Shown piece after piece: positions 14,257-23,404 of a stretch of 24,510 nt of DNA; position 1 is the first letter of the stretch, and each line of letters begins with the position of its first letter. The notes under the pieces are model-generated. The model made no database searches and was not told the origin of the DNA. It saw only the letters and a list, made by a program, of their open reading frames with translations. The DNA comes from an uncultured Leptotrichiaceae bacterium (GTDB lineage Bacteria; Fusobacteriota; Fusobacteriia; Fusobacteriales; Leptotrichiaceae), in assembly GCA_938037005.1 (NCBI GenBank), contig CALHVR010000056.1:1-24510 (forward strand). The letters run 5' to 3'. Position numbers and translations under genes: made by a program.

Positions 14257-16899
14257 ATGAGAAATACAAAGTGGAATTTAAAACCTATTCCACGTGATAA
14301 AGATATTAAAATTGGGGATATTCCGATTGATAACGATGTTTTAAAAATTCTTTATTCAAGAGGAATAAAAACAAAAAAAGAGATTTATAATTTTTTAAAT
14401 CCTAAACTGGATAATTTGGGGAATCCTTATGACTTACAGGATATGGAAAATGCTATTAAAATAATAACAGAAGCAGTAAAAGAAAATAAAAATATTTGGA
14501 TATATGGAGATTATGATGTGGATGGAATTACCTCGACATCAATTTTGTATTTAAGTTTAAAGGAAATAGGAGCAAAAAATATCAATTTTTATATTCCTAT
14601 AAGAGATGAAGGATATGGATTAAATAATGAAGCGTTAAAAAAAATAAAAGATGCAGGCGGAGATTTAGTAATAACGGTTGATTGCGGAATTGTTTCATTT
14701 AATGAAATTGAATTTGCAAATAGTATAAATTTACCGATAATAGTGACGGATCATCACAATTTACAAGGGAAAAATGTACCAAAAGCATTGGCAGTTATAA
14801 ATCCTAAAAGAAAAGAAAATAAATTTAAAATAGATTTTTTAGCTGGAGTTGGGACAATTTTCATGGTAATTCTGGCATTATTTGAGTTTTATGGAAAAAA
14901 ACAAGAGGCATATAAATATTTAGATTTAGTTTCGATAGGAACGATAGCTGATATAGTCCCACTTTTAGAAGATAACCGTATTTTTGTGAAGCATGGATTA
15001 GATATGTTACCATTTACTAAAAATAAAGGACTTTCATATCTGTTATATAAATTATTTAAAAATAATGATATACCTAAAACGGAGTATTCAACATATGATA
15101 TAGGATTTATAATTGCTCCAGTATTTAATGCTGCCGGAAGATTAACAACAGCAAAAACAGTTGTGACATTATTAATTTCTGATAATATGCGTGAAATTGA
15201 AGCGATTGTAGCTGAACTTATAAATAGAAATTTTGAAAGAAAAGAATTACAAAATAATATAATTGAAATGGTTGAAAAAAATATTCAAGAAAAAAAACTT
15301 AATGAAGATTTTATAATTGTAGATTATTCACCACAATATCATCACGGAGTTATTGGGATTGCAGCTTCAAAAATAGTAGATAATTATTATAAACCTGTTA
15401 TAATTATGGAAGAAAAGGCTGATGAAGGCGTGGCAGTTGGATCATGTAGAAGTATTGAAAATTTTAATATTTTAGAAGCACTTCAATCAATGCCAGAGTT
15501 ATTTCTAAAATTTGGTGGACATTCAGGAGCAGCAGGTTTCACAATTCCTACAAAAAATATAGAATTATTTAAGAAAAAAGTAAATGATTTTGCACGAAAA
15601 AAATTAACAGAAAAAGATTTTATAAGAAAAATAAATATTGATAAACAAATTCCAATACAAAAAATATCGTATGAATTTTTTAAAACAATGGAATTATTAA
15701 AGCCATTTGGTTTTGGGAATCCGAGTCCTACTTTTTTAACAAGAGGAGTATTACTTGAAAATGTAAGGTATATCGGTGAAAATAAAAATCATATAATGTT
15801 TGATTTTAAGCAAAAAGGATTTCATAATAGAAATGCTGTTTGGTTTGGATCAGGAGAATATTTTAGAGAAATAAATAATAATTTATTTTATGATATTGTA
15901 TTTAAGCTAAAAGTTGAAGAATATCAGGGGAAATTATATACGAAAGTATATATAGATGATATAAAAAAATCAGATTTGAAAAATGATACATTTAACTTCT
16001 ATCATTCATTATATTCTACAACATTTCCTCTTCGTTCAATTTTTCAAACAAATTTAGAAGTAAACGAAAATATTCAAATTACTATAAAAAAAGAATTTGA
16101 TCAGTTGGCATTATTTCAAGGAAGGAAATTTATAGGAAGGCTTGACTATAATATTTCAAATTTACTTATATTATTAAATGAAAATTATAATTGGAATTTT
16201 AAAATAGAAATTGAGAAATTATCAAGAAATAAAAATGGAATAGATGTAGAAATTATATTAAAAAGAGATTATGATTTTATTTGTTATGACTATACAGAAA
16301 TAGGTGTTTTCAGTAAGATTAAAAAATTTATTTTAGGTAATATGGAGTATAATTCTAAAGAAAAAGAAATATTATCTACATTTATTAAAGAGAGTAAAAA
16401 TTTATTTGTAGTAAATTATTTCAAAAAAAATTATATTAATTCAAGTTTAGAAAATATATTATTAACGTTAGGAATATATTTTAAAGGAAACACAGGTAAA
16501 AAATGTGAAATTATTTTAAATAATATTAAAGATTTTCCATATAATAATTCGTTTATAAAAAATTATTTTGACATTAATACAAAATATAAAAAAAATGAAA
16601 ATTATAGTTTTACAATTTTTTGGATAAATAATTTTAATGAAAAACTTGCAAACATAATAAAAAAAGATTTTATGAAATCAAATAAAAAATTTGCTATTAT
16701 AATGAATAATAAAGAAAATAAAGACTTTAATTTTTCAGAATTTAATTTAAAAATATTAAAAATTTTTGAAAACATAAAAGTTATAGATAATACAATAGAA
16801 ATACCATCAAATGTTGTATTTTTAGAAAAATTATCAAAAGACGAAATAAAAAGCAAAAAATATTTATACAAAATATTTACCGATAAAAGAAAAAATTAA
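14257..16899 (+). CDS. recJ: Single-stranded-DNA exonuclease RecJ (3' end possibly frameshifted)
   Basis: RecJ is the 5'-3' ssDNA exonuclease of recombination and mismatch repair. The DHH core is complete: YGDYDVDG (Asp85, Asp87, Asp89), TVDCG (Asp142), TDHH (Asp165-His167), SIGTIADIVPL, and NAAGRL. The DHHA1 part has GVIGIAASKIVD and GGHSGAAGF (420-428), followed by an OB-like region. A long AT-rich, Lys/Asn-rich C-terminal region follows to residue 880, longer than E. coli RecJ (577) and closer to the long Firmicute forms. AGGAGG precedes the ATG. The annotated frame stops at 16899 after an unconvincing IFTDKRKN. The next frame continues from about 16871 as YLPIKEKIKLKKLLTNNEII... to a TGA at 16964-16966, which looks like the natural C terminus. 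A one-base indel in an A run (16855-16860 or 16870-16873) would explain this; catalytic activity should not be affected. Confidence 0.93.
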   Translation: MRNTKWNLKPIPRDKDIKIGDIPIDNDVLKILYSRGIKTKKEIYNFLNPKLDNLGNPYDLQDMENAIKIITEAVKENKNIWIYGDYDVDGITSTSILYLSLKEIGAKNINFYIPIRDEGYGLNNEALKKIKDAGGDLVITVDCGIVSFNEIEFANSINLPIIVTDHHNLQGKNVPKALAVINPKRKENKFKIDFLAGVGTIFMVILALFEFYGKKQEAYKYLDLVSIGTIADIVPLLEDNRIFVKHGLDMLPFTKNKGLSYLLYKLFKNNDIPKTEYSTYDIGFIIAPVFNAAGRLTTAKTVVTLLISDNMREIEAIVAELINRNFERKELQNNIIEMVEKNIQEKKLNEDFIIVDYSPQYHHGVIGIAASKIVDNYYKPVIIMEEKADEGVAVGSCRSIENFNILEALQSMPELFLKFGGHSGAAGFTIPTKNIELFKKKVNDFARKKLTEKDFIRKINIDKQIPIQKISYEFFKTMELLKPFGFGNPSPTFLTRGVLLENVRYIGENKNHIMFDFKQKGFHNRNAVWFGSGEYFREINNNLFYDIVFKLKVEEYQGKLYTKVYIDDIKKSDLKNDTFNFYHSLYSTTFPLRSIFQTNLEVNENIQITIKKEFDQLALFQGRKFIGRLDYNISNLLILLNENYNWNFKIEIEKLSRNKNGIDVEIILKRDYDFICYDYTEIGVFSKIKKFILGNMEYNSKEKEILSTFIKESKNLFVVNYFKKNYINSSLENILLTLGIYFKGNTGKKCEIILNNIKDFPYNNSFIKNYFDINTKYKKNENYSFTIFWINNFNEKLANIIKKDFMKSNKKFAIIMNNKENKDFNFSEFNLKILKIFENIKVIDNTIEIPSNVVFLEKLSKDEIKSKKYLYKIFTDKRKN

Positions 16900-16983
16900 A
16901 TTGAAAAAATTATTAACTAATAATGAAATCATATCTTCGGATAGTAATATTTATGAAATTTTATGAGAAAAGAGGCAAATGAA

Positions 16984-17919
16984 ATGTTGTTCCCTAAAGA
17001 ATTAAAAATAGAAGATAAAGTTTTTTTGTTATGTTTATCATCAGCAATGAATCCTGATAATGTGGAAAAGTGTGTGAAAAAAATAGAAGAATTGGGTTAT
17101 ATACCAATTTTGGGCGAAAGTGTAAAAAGTAACTATGGCGGATATATGGCAGGGAGTATAGAAACGAGATTAAATGATTTACATACCGCTTTTAGTCGTG
17201 AAGATGTAAAGGCTATAATTTGTATGAGAGGGGGCTTTTCTTCAGGACAATTATTAGATAAAATTAATTATGATTTGATAAGAAAAAATCCTAAAATTTT
17301 TGTAGGTTATAGCGATGTTACTAATTTACATATAGTTTTAAATCAAAAATGTAATTTAGGAACATATCACGGGCCTATGGTTGAGTCGAATATGATAAAT
17401 GATTTTAATGAATATACAAAAAATGATTTTTTAAAAGCAATAAAAATGAAAAAATGGAAGTACGAAGAGCCAGAAAATATACCATTAAAAATTTTGAAAG
17501 AAGGTTCAGAAAATAAAATAGAAGGAATTATAACAGGGGGAAATTTATCTTTAATTGTTACAACTTTAGGGACTGAAAATGAAATTGATACCCGAAATAA
17601 AATTTTATTTTTAGAAGATATTTCTGAAGAAATAGGGCGACTTGATAGAATGCTTACACATTTAAAATTAGCAGGTAAATTAGAGGATTGTAATGGAATT
17701 ATTTTAGGAAATTTTGACGATTGTAGCAATCGTTATGAACCGAGTTATACTTTTGAAAAAATGATAAAAGACTTTTTTAGGGATTATAATAAATGTGTTA
17801 TTTATGATTTTGAATCGGGACATAAAAAGCCTAATATGGCTACAATTCCACTTGGAGCAAAATGTAGTATTGATATTGAAAAAAAAGAAATAATGTTTGA
17901 GAAAGAAGTGATTGAGTGA
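16984..17919 (+). CDS. LD-carboxypeptidase (peptidase S66, LdcA/MccF family)
   Basis: S66 serine peptidases remove the terminal D-Ala from muropeptide tetrapeptides (LdcA) or cleave related amide bonds (MccF, microcin C immunity). The Ser-Glu-His triad is visible: Ser110 in VGYSDVTNLH, Glu211 in FLEDISEEIGRLDRM, and His280 in SGHKKPN. MRGGFSSGQLLDKINYDLI is typical of the family. The frame is open from an ATG at 16963, but AAAAGAGG (to 16975) stands 8 bases before the in-frame ATG at 16984, and MLFPKELKIEDKV matches the usual N terminus, so I chose 16984 (311 residues, normal length). It has no signal peptide, so it is cytosolic, as in peptidoglycan recycling. It lies between recJ and an M19 dipeptidase whose ATG touches its stop, so the two are coupled. 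MccF-like immunity activity is the alternative. Confidence 0.88.
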   Translation: MLFPKELKIEDKVFLLCLSSAMNPDNVEKCVKKIEELGYIPILGESVKSNYGGYMAGSIETRLNDLHTAFSREDVKAIICMRGGFSSGQLLDKINYDLIRKNPKIFVGYSDVTNLHIVLNQKCNLGTYHGPMVESNMINDFNEYTKNDFLKAIKMKKWKYEEPENIPLKILKEGSENKIEGIITGGNLSLIVTTLGTENEIDTRNKILFLEDISEEIGRLDRMLTHLKLAGKLEDCNGIILGNFDDCSNRYEPSYTFEKMIKDFFRDYNKCVIYDFESGHKKPNMATIPLGAKCSIDIEKKEIMFEKEVIE

Positions 17920-18869
17920 TGTTTTTTGATATGCATATGGATATTTGGACTAATGCAACATGGGAATACGAAAAAGGTGATAAAGATATAATTAGAAAAA
18001 AATTTAAAAATAAATTTACAGAAGGAAATATGTTGGGTGGAATTTCTGTAATTTGGCTTGATGATTATGAAAATCCTGAAGCTAGATTCCAAAAAATGTT
18101 GAGAGTTGCAAGTGAAGAAGCTTATCATAGTAGAGATTTTATAAAAATTGTAAAAGAAGTAGATGATTTTGATAAAGCACAAAAAGAAAATAAATTTGCA
18201 ATTGTTTTTGGAATTGAAGGACTTGCTGGAATTGGTAAAAATATTGATTACCTTTATCAACTAGAGCGAATGGGAGTTCGTCATATTGGACTTACTTGGA
18301 ATGAAACGAATGATATTGCGACAGGTCAAAGTGGAGACAGAGAAAGAGGGATTACCGAGCTTGGTAAAGATGCAATAAAAATAATGGAAGAATTAAAAAT
18401 TATGATGGATGTATCTCATGCGAATGATAGAAGTTTTTGGGATATGGTAAAATATGCAAAAAAACCATTTTTTGCAAGTCATTCAAATGCTAGAAGTCTT
18501 TGTCCGAGCATGAGAAATTTAACAGATGATCAACTTTTAGCAATTAAAGATGTAAATGGGTTAGTTGGTATGAATGCTTATCATAATTTTGTAAGTCAAA
18601 ATGAAAATGAAAAAACATTAGATCATTTATTAAATCATCTTGAATATGTGGCAGAAAAAGTGGGAATAGACAAAGTTGGGTTTGGATTTGATTTTGCAGA
18701 TTATTATGAAAAAGAAACGCCTGAAAAAGGAGATTTAATAAATTTAAGGGATGCAAGAGATTTGAATAATATTGTAAAAGCTTTAAAAAATAGAGGATAT
18801 TCGCAAGAAGATATAGATAAAGTTACTTACAAAAACTTTATTGAATTTATGAGAAGAGTTAGAGCGTAA
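17919..18869 (+). CDS. Membrane dipeptidase-type metallopeptidase (M19)
   Basis: M19 (renal dipeptidase family) enzymes are di-zinc dipeptidases, unusual in accepting a D-amino acid at the C-terminal position. The 316 residues carry the expected ligands: FDMHMD (Asp4/His6/Asp8 region), Glu in FGIEGLAG, His in DVSHAND, His in ASHSNAR, and the closing GFGFDF. GVRHIGLTWNETND is also typical. There is no signal peptide, so it is cytosolic despite the family name. The frame also includes a GTG at 17916, but the ATG at 17919 forms a TGATG stop-start overlap with the LD-carboxypeptidase gene and is the better start. The ribosome binding site is weak, consistent with coupling. Next to an LD-carboxypeptidase it plausibly digests D-amino-acid-containing wall dipeptides. 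Confidence 0.88.
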   Translation: MFFDMHMDIWTNATWEYEKGDKDIIRKKFKNKFTEGNMLGGISVIWLDDYENPEARFQKMLRVASEEAYHSRDFIKIVKEVDDFDKAQKENKFAIVFGIEGLAGIGKNIDYLYQLERMGVRHIGLTWNETNDIATGQSGDRERGITELGKDAIKIMEELKIMMDVSHANDRSFWDMVKYAKKPFFASHSNARSLCPSMRNLTDDQLLAIKDVNGLVGMNAYHNFVSQNENEKTLDHLLNHLEYVAEKVGIDKVGFGFDFADYYEKETPEKGDLINLRDARDLNNIVKALKNRGYSQEDIDKVTYKNFIEFMRRVRA

Positions 18870-18889
18870 AAGTAGAAAAGAGGAAAAAT

Positions 18890-19615
18890 ATGAAAAAGAA
18901 ACCATTAATAGGGATAACATCATCACATGAACATAATCCAGATGTTTTAGATGCTCATAAAACGAGTGTATCTTTAGATTACAGTAAAGCGATTATTGAA
19001 GCAGGGGGAATACCTGTTGTTTTACCTAATCATGATAATATTGAAGTAATTAGAGAGTTAGTTGGGCATTTAGATGGATTGTTACTTTCGGGAGGTGTAG
19101 ATCCAGATCCGGTACTTTATGGTGAAGATTGTTTGCAAAATATGGGAAGTATGCAACCTGAAAGAGATAAATTTGAATATTTGTTATTGGCAGAATTTGA
19201 AAAAATAAAAAAACCAATTTTAGGAATATGTCGTGGATTGCAATTAGCAAATATTTATTATGGTGGAACTCTATATCAAGATATTTCTTATGTTGGAACT
19301 AAAATTCAACATAAGCAAAAATGGCAATTAGATATAGCGACACACGATGTTGACATTTTAGGGAAAGATCATGTTTTTTATGAAATATTTGGAGAAAAAA
19401 CGAGAGTAAATTCATTTCATCACCAAATGATAAAAGATTTAGCACCGAATATTACACCGATTGCGAAATCAAAGGATGGAATTGTAGAAGCTTTTCAAAT
19501 AAAAGATTACCCATTTTTTTATGCGACTCAATGGCATCCAGAGATGATGTCTGTAAGAGGAAATGAAAAAATGAAAAAAATATTTGAGAAATTTGTAGGG
19601 GAATGTAGAGGTTAA
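18890..19615 (+). CDS. Class I glutamine amidotransferase-type peptidase C26 (gamma-glutamyl hydrolase-like)
   Basis: This 241-residue protein is a stand-alone class I amidotransferase fold of the PuuD/gamma-glutamyl-GABA hydrolase group, which hydrolyses gamma-glutamyl amide bonds. It shows PLIGIT at the N terminus, LLLSGGVDPDP, the nucleophile elbow LGICRGLQLA (Cys114), FHHQ, and QWHPE (His216, Glu218), so the Cys-His-Glu triad is complete. Start and length fit the family. GAGG precedes the ATG, 20 bases after the M19 gene, so it belongs to the same operon. Polyamine genes (puuA and others) are absent. With LD-carboxypeptidase and M19 next door, a gamma-D-glutamyl bond of muropeptides is a plausible target, though this is inference. 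No terminator is obvious in the 120 bases that follow. Confidence 0.88.
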   Translation: MKKKPLIGITSSHEHNPDVLDAHKTSVSLDYSKAIIEAGGIPVVLPNHDNIEVIRELVGHLDGLLLSGGVDPDPVLYGEDCLQNMGSMQPERDKFEYLLLAEFEKIKKPILGICRGLQLANIYYGGTLYQDISYVGTKIQHKQKWQLDIATHDVDILGKDHVFYEIFGEKTRVNSFHHQMIKDLAPNITPIAKSKDGIVEAFQIKDYPFFYATQWHPEMMSVRGNEKMKKIFEKFVGECRG

Positions 19616-19739
19616 AATTTGTATATTAAAACATTAAAATAAAAAAGATTAATTTATAATGAATAACTTAAAGTGATTAAATATAAAGATAAAAGGGTTT
19701 TTATATACAAATATATAATCGAGAAATACAATAAAAATC

Positions 19740-19768
19740 TTGACTATATTTAAAAATGATTGTATTAT
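19740..19768 (+). promoter_or_regulatory. nifJ promoter P1
   Basis: TTGACT (19740-19745), a 17-base spacer and TATTAT (19763-19768) differ from consensus by one base in each box. Transcription would start near 19775, giving an untranslated leader of about 45 bases before the ATG at 19820. It lies in the 204-base gap after the C26 gene; the first 120 bases of that gap hold only AT-rich sequence. Confidence 0.7.
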
Positions 19769-19789
19769 TATAGTAAGAAAAGATATAAT
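19760..19789 (+). promoter_or_regulatory. nifJ promoter P2 (overlaps P1)
   Basis: TTGTAT (19760-19765), an 18-base spacer and perfect TATAAT (19784-19789) form a second candidate promoter. Its -35 box overlaps the -10 box of P1, so the two could not be occupied at once. Either may be the main start. Confidence 0.5.
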
Positions 19790-19819
19790 TGTAAATACAA
19801 AAAAGGAATGAGAGAAATA

Positions 19820-22800
19820 ATGGGCAAGATAATGAAAACAATGGATGGAAACCAAGCAGCGACACATGCGGCTTATGCATTTTCAGAGCTAGCAGGTATT
19901 TATCCAATAACACCATCATCCGGAATGGCAGAATATACGGATGAATGGGCCTCAAAAGGTAAATTAAACTTGTTTGGAGCTCCAGTAAAAGTAATAGAAA
20001 TGCAGTCGGAAGCTGGTGCAGCAGGTGTTATACATGGAGCACTTCAAGCAGGGGCGTTAACAACAACTTTTACAGCTTCACAAGGATTGCTTTTAAAAAT
20101 ACCGAATATGTACAAAATTGCTGGGGAATTATTGCCGGGAGTGATGCATGTTGCGGCAAGATCAATTTCAACTCAAGCATTATCAATATTTGGTGATCAT
20201 CAAGATATATATGCAGCAAGAATGACTGGCTGGGCTATGTTAGCAACAGGATCAGTTCAAGAGGTTATGGATTTGGCTGGAGTTGCACATTTGGCGGCGA
20301 TCAAATCTAGAATACCGTTTATGCATTTTTTTGATGGATTTAGGACATCACATGAAATGAATAAAATTGAAGTTCTTGATTATGAAGTATTTGATAAATT
20401 GTTGGATAAAAAAGCAGTTCAACGATTTAGAGAAAATGCTTTAAATCCAGAAAAACCAACAACTAGAGGTACTGCACAAAATGATGATATTTACTTTCAA
20501 GCAAGAGAAGTTCAAAATAAATATTATGATACAGTTCCTGATATTGTAAACTATTATATGCAAGAAATTTTAAAAGAAACAGGAAGAAACTACGCTCCAT
20601 TTACATATTATGGAGATCCTGAAGCTGAAAGAGTAATAGTTGCAATGGGATCAGTTACAGAAACAATAAGAGAAACGGTAGATTTTTTAGCAAAAAAAGG
20701 AATAAAAGTAGGACTTTTATCAGTTCATTTGTATAGACCGTTTTCAGAAAAATATTTTTTTGATGTAATGCCAAAAAGTGTAAAGAAAATTGCTGTACTT
20801 GATAGAACAAAAGAACCTGGAGCTTTAGGGGAACCACTTTATTTAGATGTAAGAGCATTGTATTATGATAAAAAAGATGCACCGATAATTGTCGGTGGTA
20901 GGTATGGATTGTCGTCAAAAGATACGACATCAGATCAAATTATTGCAGTATTTAAAAATTTGGCACAGCCTGAGCCTAAAAATCATTTTACGATAGGAAT
21001 TGTAGATGATGTGACATTTACTTCACTTCCACTTGAGGATAGTGTATTTACAGGGAATGAAGATGTTACAGCTTGTCTATTTTACGGAATTGGATCTGAT
21101 GGAACAGTAGGTGCGAGCAAAAATGCAATAAAAATTATAGGCGATAATACAGATATGTATGCACAAGCATATTTTTCATATGATTCAAAAAAATCAGGTG
21201 GTGTAACAAGGTCGCATTTAAGATTTAGTAAAGATCCAATACGATCGACATATTTAGTAACGAAGCCAACATTTGTTTCATGTGCAGTTCCAGCATATTT
21301 GGGGAAATATGATATGATTTCTGGACTTGTAAAGGGTGGAACATTTTTATTAAACACAATTTGGGATAAAGAAAAATTAATAAAAAATATACCAAATGAA
21401 ATAAAAAGAGAGTTAGCTATAAAAGGTGCAAAATTTTATGTAATAAATGCAACAAAATTAGCTAAAGAAATAGGACTTGGAAATAGAATAAATACAATTA
21501 TGCAATCTGCTTTCTTCTATTTAACGAATATTATTCCATATGAAGAGTCAAAACAATATATGCGTGATTTTGTAGAAAAAACATATAGTAGAAAAAGTCG
21601 TGAAATTATTGAACAAAACTGGACGGCAATCGAGAGAGCAGTTGAGGAATTAGAAGAAATATTTGTTGATCCTGAATGGAAATATTTACCAATTAATGAA
21701 GAAATAATCAATAAAGAGAAAACGGAGTTTATGAAAAGAATTGGAGATCCGATGAATGCGTTAAAAGGTGATGATTTACCTGTTTCAGCTTTTATTGGAT
21801 ATGAAGATGGAACTTTTGACAATGGAACGACGAACTTTGAAAAACGTGGAATAGCAACAGAAGTACCTGAGTGGGTATCTGATATGTGTATACAATGTAA
21901 TCAATGTGCTTATGTTTGCCCTCATGCTGCAATTAGACCGTTTTTAATAGATGAAGAAGAAATGAAAAAAGCACCAGCCAAGATGGAAACATTAAAACCA
22001 GTTGGAAGAGGAATGGACGGATTAAGATATAAAATACAAGTATCGCCACTAGATTGTACTGGTTGTGGATCTTGTGTACATATTTGTCCAGCTCCAAAAG
22101 GTAAAGCGATAGTCATGAAATCTATAGAATCACAAATTGAAAGAAATGAAGTAGAAAATGCGGAATATTTGTATGAAAATGTTACATATAAAGATTATAT
22201 TATGGATAAAGGAACAGTAAAAGGATCTCAATTTGCTAAGCCGTTATTTGAATTTTCCGGAGCTTGTGCGGGTTGTGGAGAAACACCATACATAAAATTG
22301 ATAACACAATTATTTGGAGAGCGTATGATGATTGCAAATGCAACGGGATGTTCTACAATTTATGGAGGGACAGCGCCGTCAACGCCTTATACAACAGGAG
22401 CTTGTGGGTCAGGGCCTGCTTGGGCATCGTCATTATTTGAAGATAATGCAGAATATGGTTATGGAATGTTCCAAGCAGAAGAGACAATACGACATAGAAT
22501 GGCAAAACTTATGGATGAAATCCTGGGAGAGATTAGTTTAGAATTAGCGACAATATTTTCTGAATGGAAAGAAAATATGAATGATGGGATAAAAACTACA
22601 GAAATTAAAGCTAAGATGATTCCGTTATTAGAAATTGAAGCAAAAAATAATGAAAAAATACAGGAAATATTAAATTTAAAACAATACATAATTAAAAAAT
22701 CAAATTGGATATTTGGTGGAGATGGTTGGGCGTATGATATTGGATTTGGTGGTCTTGATCATGTATTAGCTTCTGGAGATAATGTAAATGTTTTAGTAAT

Positions 22801-23365
22801 GGATACGGAAGTATATTCAAATACAGGAGGTCAGGCTTCTAAAGCTACACCAGCAGGATCAATTGCAAAATTTGCAACAGCGGGAAAAGCTGTTAAGAAA
22901 AAAGATTTAGCAAGTATAATGATGACATATGGAAATATTTATGTTGCGCGAATTTGTATGGGAGCAAACTATAATCAAACACTTAAAGCAATAAAGGAAG
23001 CAGAGGAATATCAAGGACCATCGTTAATAATAGCATATTCGCCTTGTATAGCACATGGAATACAAGGGGGACTTGAAGTTTCAAAATCTCAAGAAAAATT
23101 AGCTACAGAGGTTGGATATTGGCCTATACTTAGATTTGATCCAAGACTTGTGGAAAAAGGTAAAAATCCATTGCAATTAGATAGTAAAAATCCAAAATGG
23201 GAAAATTATGAAGAATTTTTGAAAACGGAAATAAGATATGCATCGTTATTGAAAGAAAATCCAGGAAATGCAAAAGAATTATTTGATATAAATTTAAAAA
23301 ATGCTAAAGAGACATGGAATTTTTATAAAAGAATGGCAAGTTTAGATTATTCGGTAGAAGATTAA
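19820..23365 (+). CDS. nifJ: Pyruvate:ferredoxin (flavodoxin) oxidoreductase
   Basis: This TPP- and iron-sulfur-dependent enzyme oxidises pyruvate with CoA to acetyl-CoA and CO2, passing electrons to ferredoxin or flavodoxin, a hallmark of anaerobic metabolism. All domains are in one chain. The pyruvate-binding N-terminal part has GIYPITPSSGMAEYTDEW and GDHQDIYAARMTGWAML. Two 4Fe-4S motifs follow: Cys690/693/696/700 and Cys746/749/752/756. The proximal cluster and TPP domain have CAGCGE (Cys816, Cys819), TGCST (Cys844), GGDGWAYDIGFGG, DTEVYSNTGGQ and Cys1046 in RICMGANYNQ. All 12 cluster cysteines are present. The frame runs upstream to an ATG at 19760 inside the promoter. GAGAG stands 5 bases before the ATG at 19820, and MGKIMKTMDGNQAA is the usual N terminus, so I chose that (1181 residues). 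It stands alone behind its own promoters. Confidence 0.96.
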   Translation: MGKIMKTMDGNQAATHAAYAFSELAGIYPITPSSGMAEYTDEWASKGKLNLFGAPVKVIEMQSEAGAAGVIHGALQAGALTTTFTASQGLLLKIPNMYKIAGELLPGVMHVAARSISTQALSIFGDHQDIYAARMTGWAMLATGSVQEVMDLAGVAHLAAIKSRIPFMHFFDGFRTSHEMNKIEVLDYEVFDKLLDKKAVQRFRENALNPEKPTTRGTAQNDDIYFQAREVQNKYYDTVPDIVNYYMQEILKETGRNYAPFTYYGDPEAERVIVAMGSVTETIRETVDFLAKKGIKVGLLSVHLYRPFSEKYFFDVMPKSVKKIAVLDRTKEPGALGEPLYLDVRALYYDKKDAPIIVGGRYGLSSKDTTSDQIIAVFKNLAQPEPKNHFTIGIVDDVTFTSLPLEDSVFTGNEDVTACLFYGIGSDGTVGASKNAIKIIGDNTDMYAQAYFSYDSKKSGGVTRSHLRFSKDPIRSTYLVTKPTFVSCAVPAYLGKYDMISGLVKGGTFLLNTIWDKEKLIKNIPNEIKRELAIKGAKFYVINATKLAKEIGLGNRINTIMQSAFFYLTNIIPYEESKQYMRDFVEKTYSRKSREIIEQNWTAIERAVEELEEIFVDPEWKYLPINEEIINKEKTEFMKRIGDPMNALKGDDLPVSAFIGYEDGTFDNGTTNFEKRGIATEVPEWVSDMCIQCNQCAYVCPHAAIRPFLIDEEEMKKAPAKMETLKPVGRGMDGLRYKIQVSPLDCTGCGSCVHICPAPKGKAIVMKSIESQIERNEVENAEYLYENVTYKDYIMDKGTVKGSQFAKPLFEFSGACAGCGETPYIKLITQLFGERMMIANATGCSTIYGGTAPSTPYTTGACGSGPAWASSLFEDNAEYGYGMFQAEETIRHRMAKLMDEILGEISLELATIFSEWKENMNDGIKTTEIKAKMIPLLEIEAKNNEKIQEILNLKQYIIKKSNWIFGGDGWAYDIGFGGLDHVLASGDNVNVLVMDTEVYSNTGGQASKATPAGSIAKFATAGKAVKKKDLASIMMTYGNIYVARICMGANYNQTLKAIKEAEEYQGPSLIIAYSPCIAHGIQGGLEVSKSQEKLATEVGYWPILRFDPRLVEKGKNPLQLDSKNPKWENYEEFLKTEIRYASLLKENPGNAKELFDINLKNAKETWNFYKRMASLDYSVED

Positions 23366-23404
23366 ACAAGATTGAAAAAAGTTTTGAAAAGTAAGTGAAT
23401 TTAC

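Noticed and set aside
16963..16983. Earlier ATG (16963) as the LD-carboxypeptidase start
   Set aside because: The AAAAGAGG ribosome binding site lies downstream of it and is correctly placed for the ATG at 16984, which also gives the normal family N terminus.
17367..18260. Minus-strand open frames (120 and 152 codons) opposite the LD-carboxypeptidase and M19 genes
   Set aside because: Both plus-strand genes carry full catalytic motifs. The minus-strand products are low-complexity Phe/Ile/Ser-rich shadows.
19616..19739. Possible small RNA or riboswitch upstream of nifJ
   Set aside because: The stretch is AT-rich with only weak AT dyads such as TTATAT-acaaat-ATATAA; I see no recognisable motif or terminator.
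22332..22541. Plus-strand 69-codon frame inside nifJ
   Set aside because: It is an out-of-frame shadow within the conserved TPP domain of PFOR, with Gln/Arg-rich nonsense composition and no separate translation signals.
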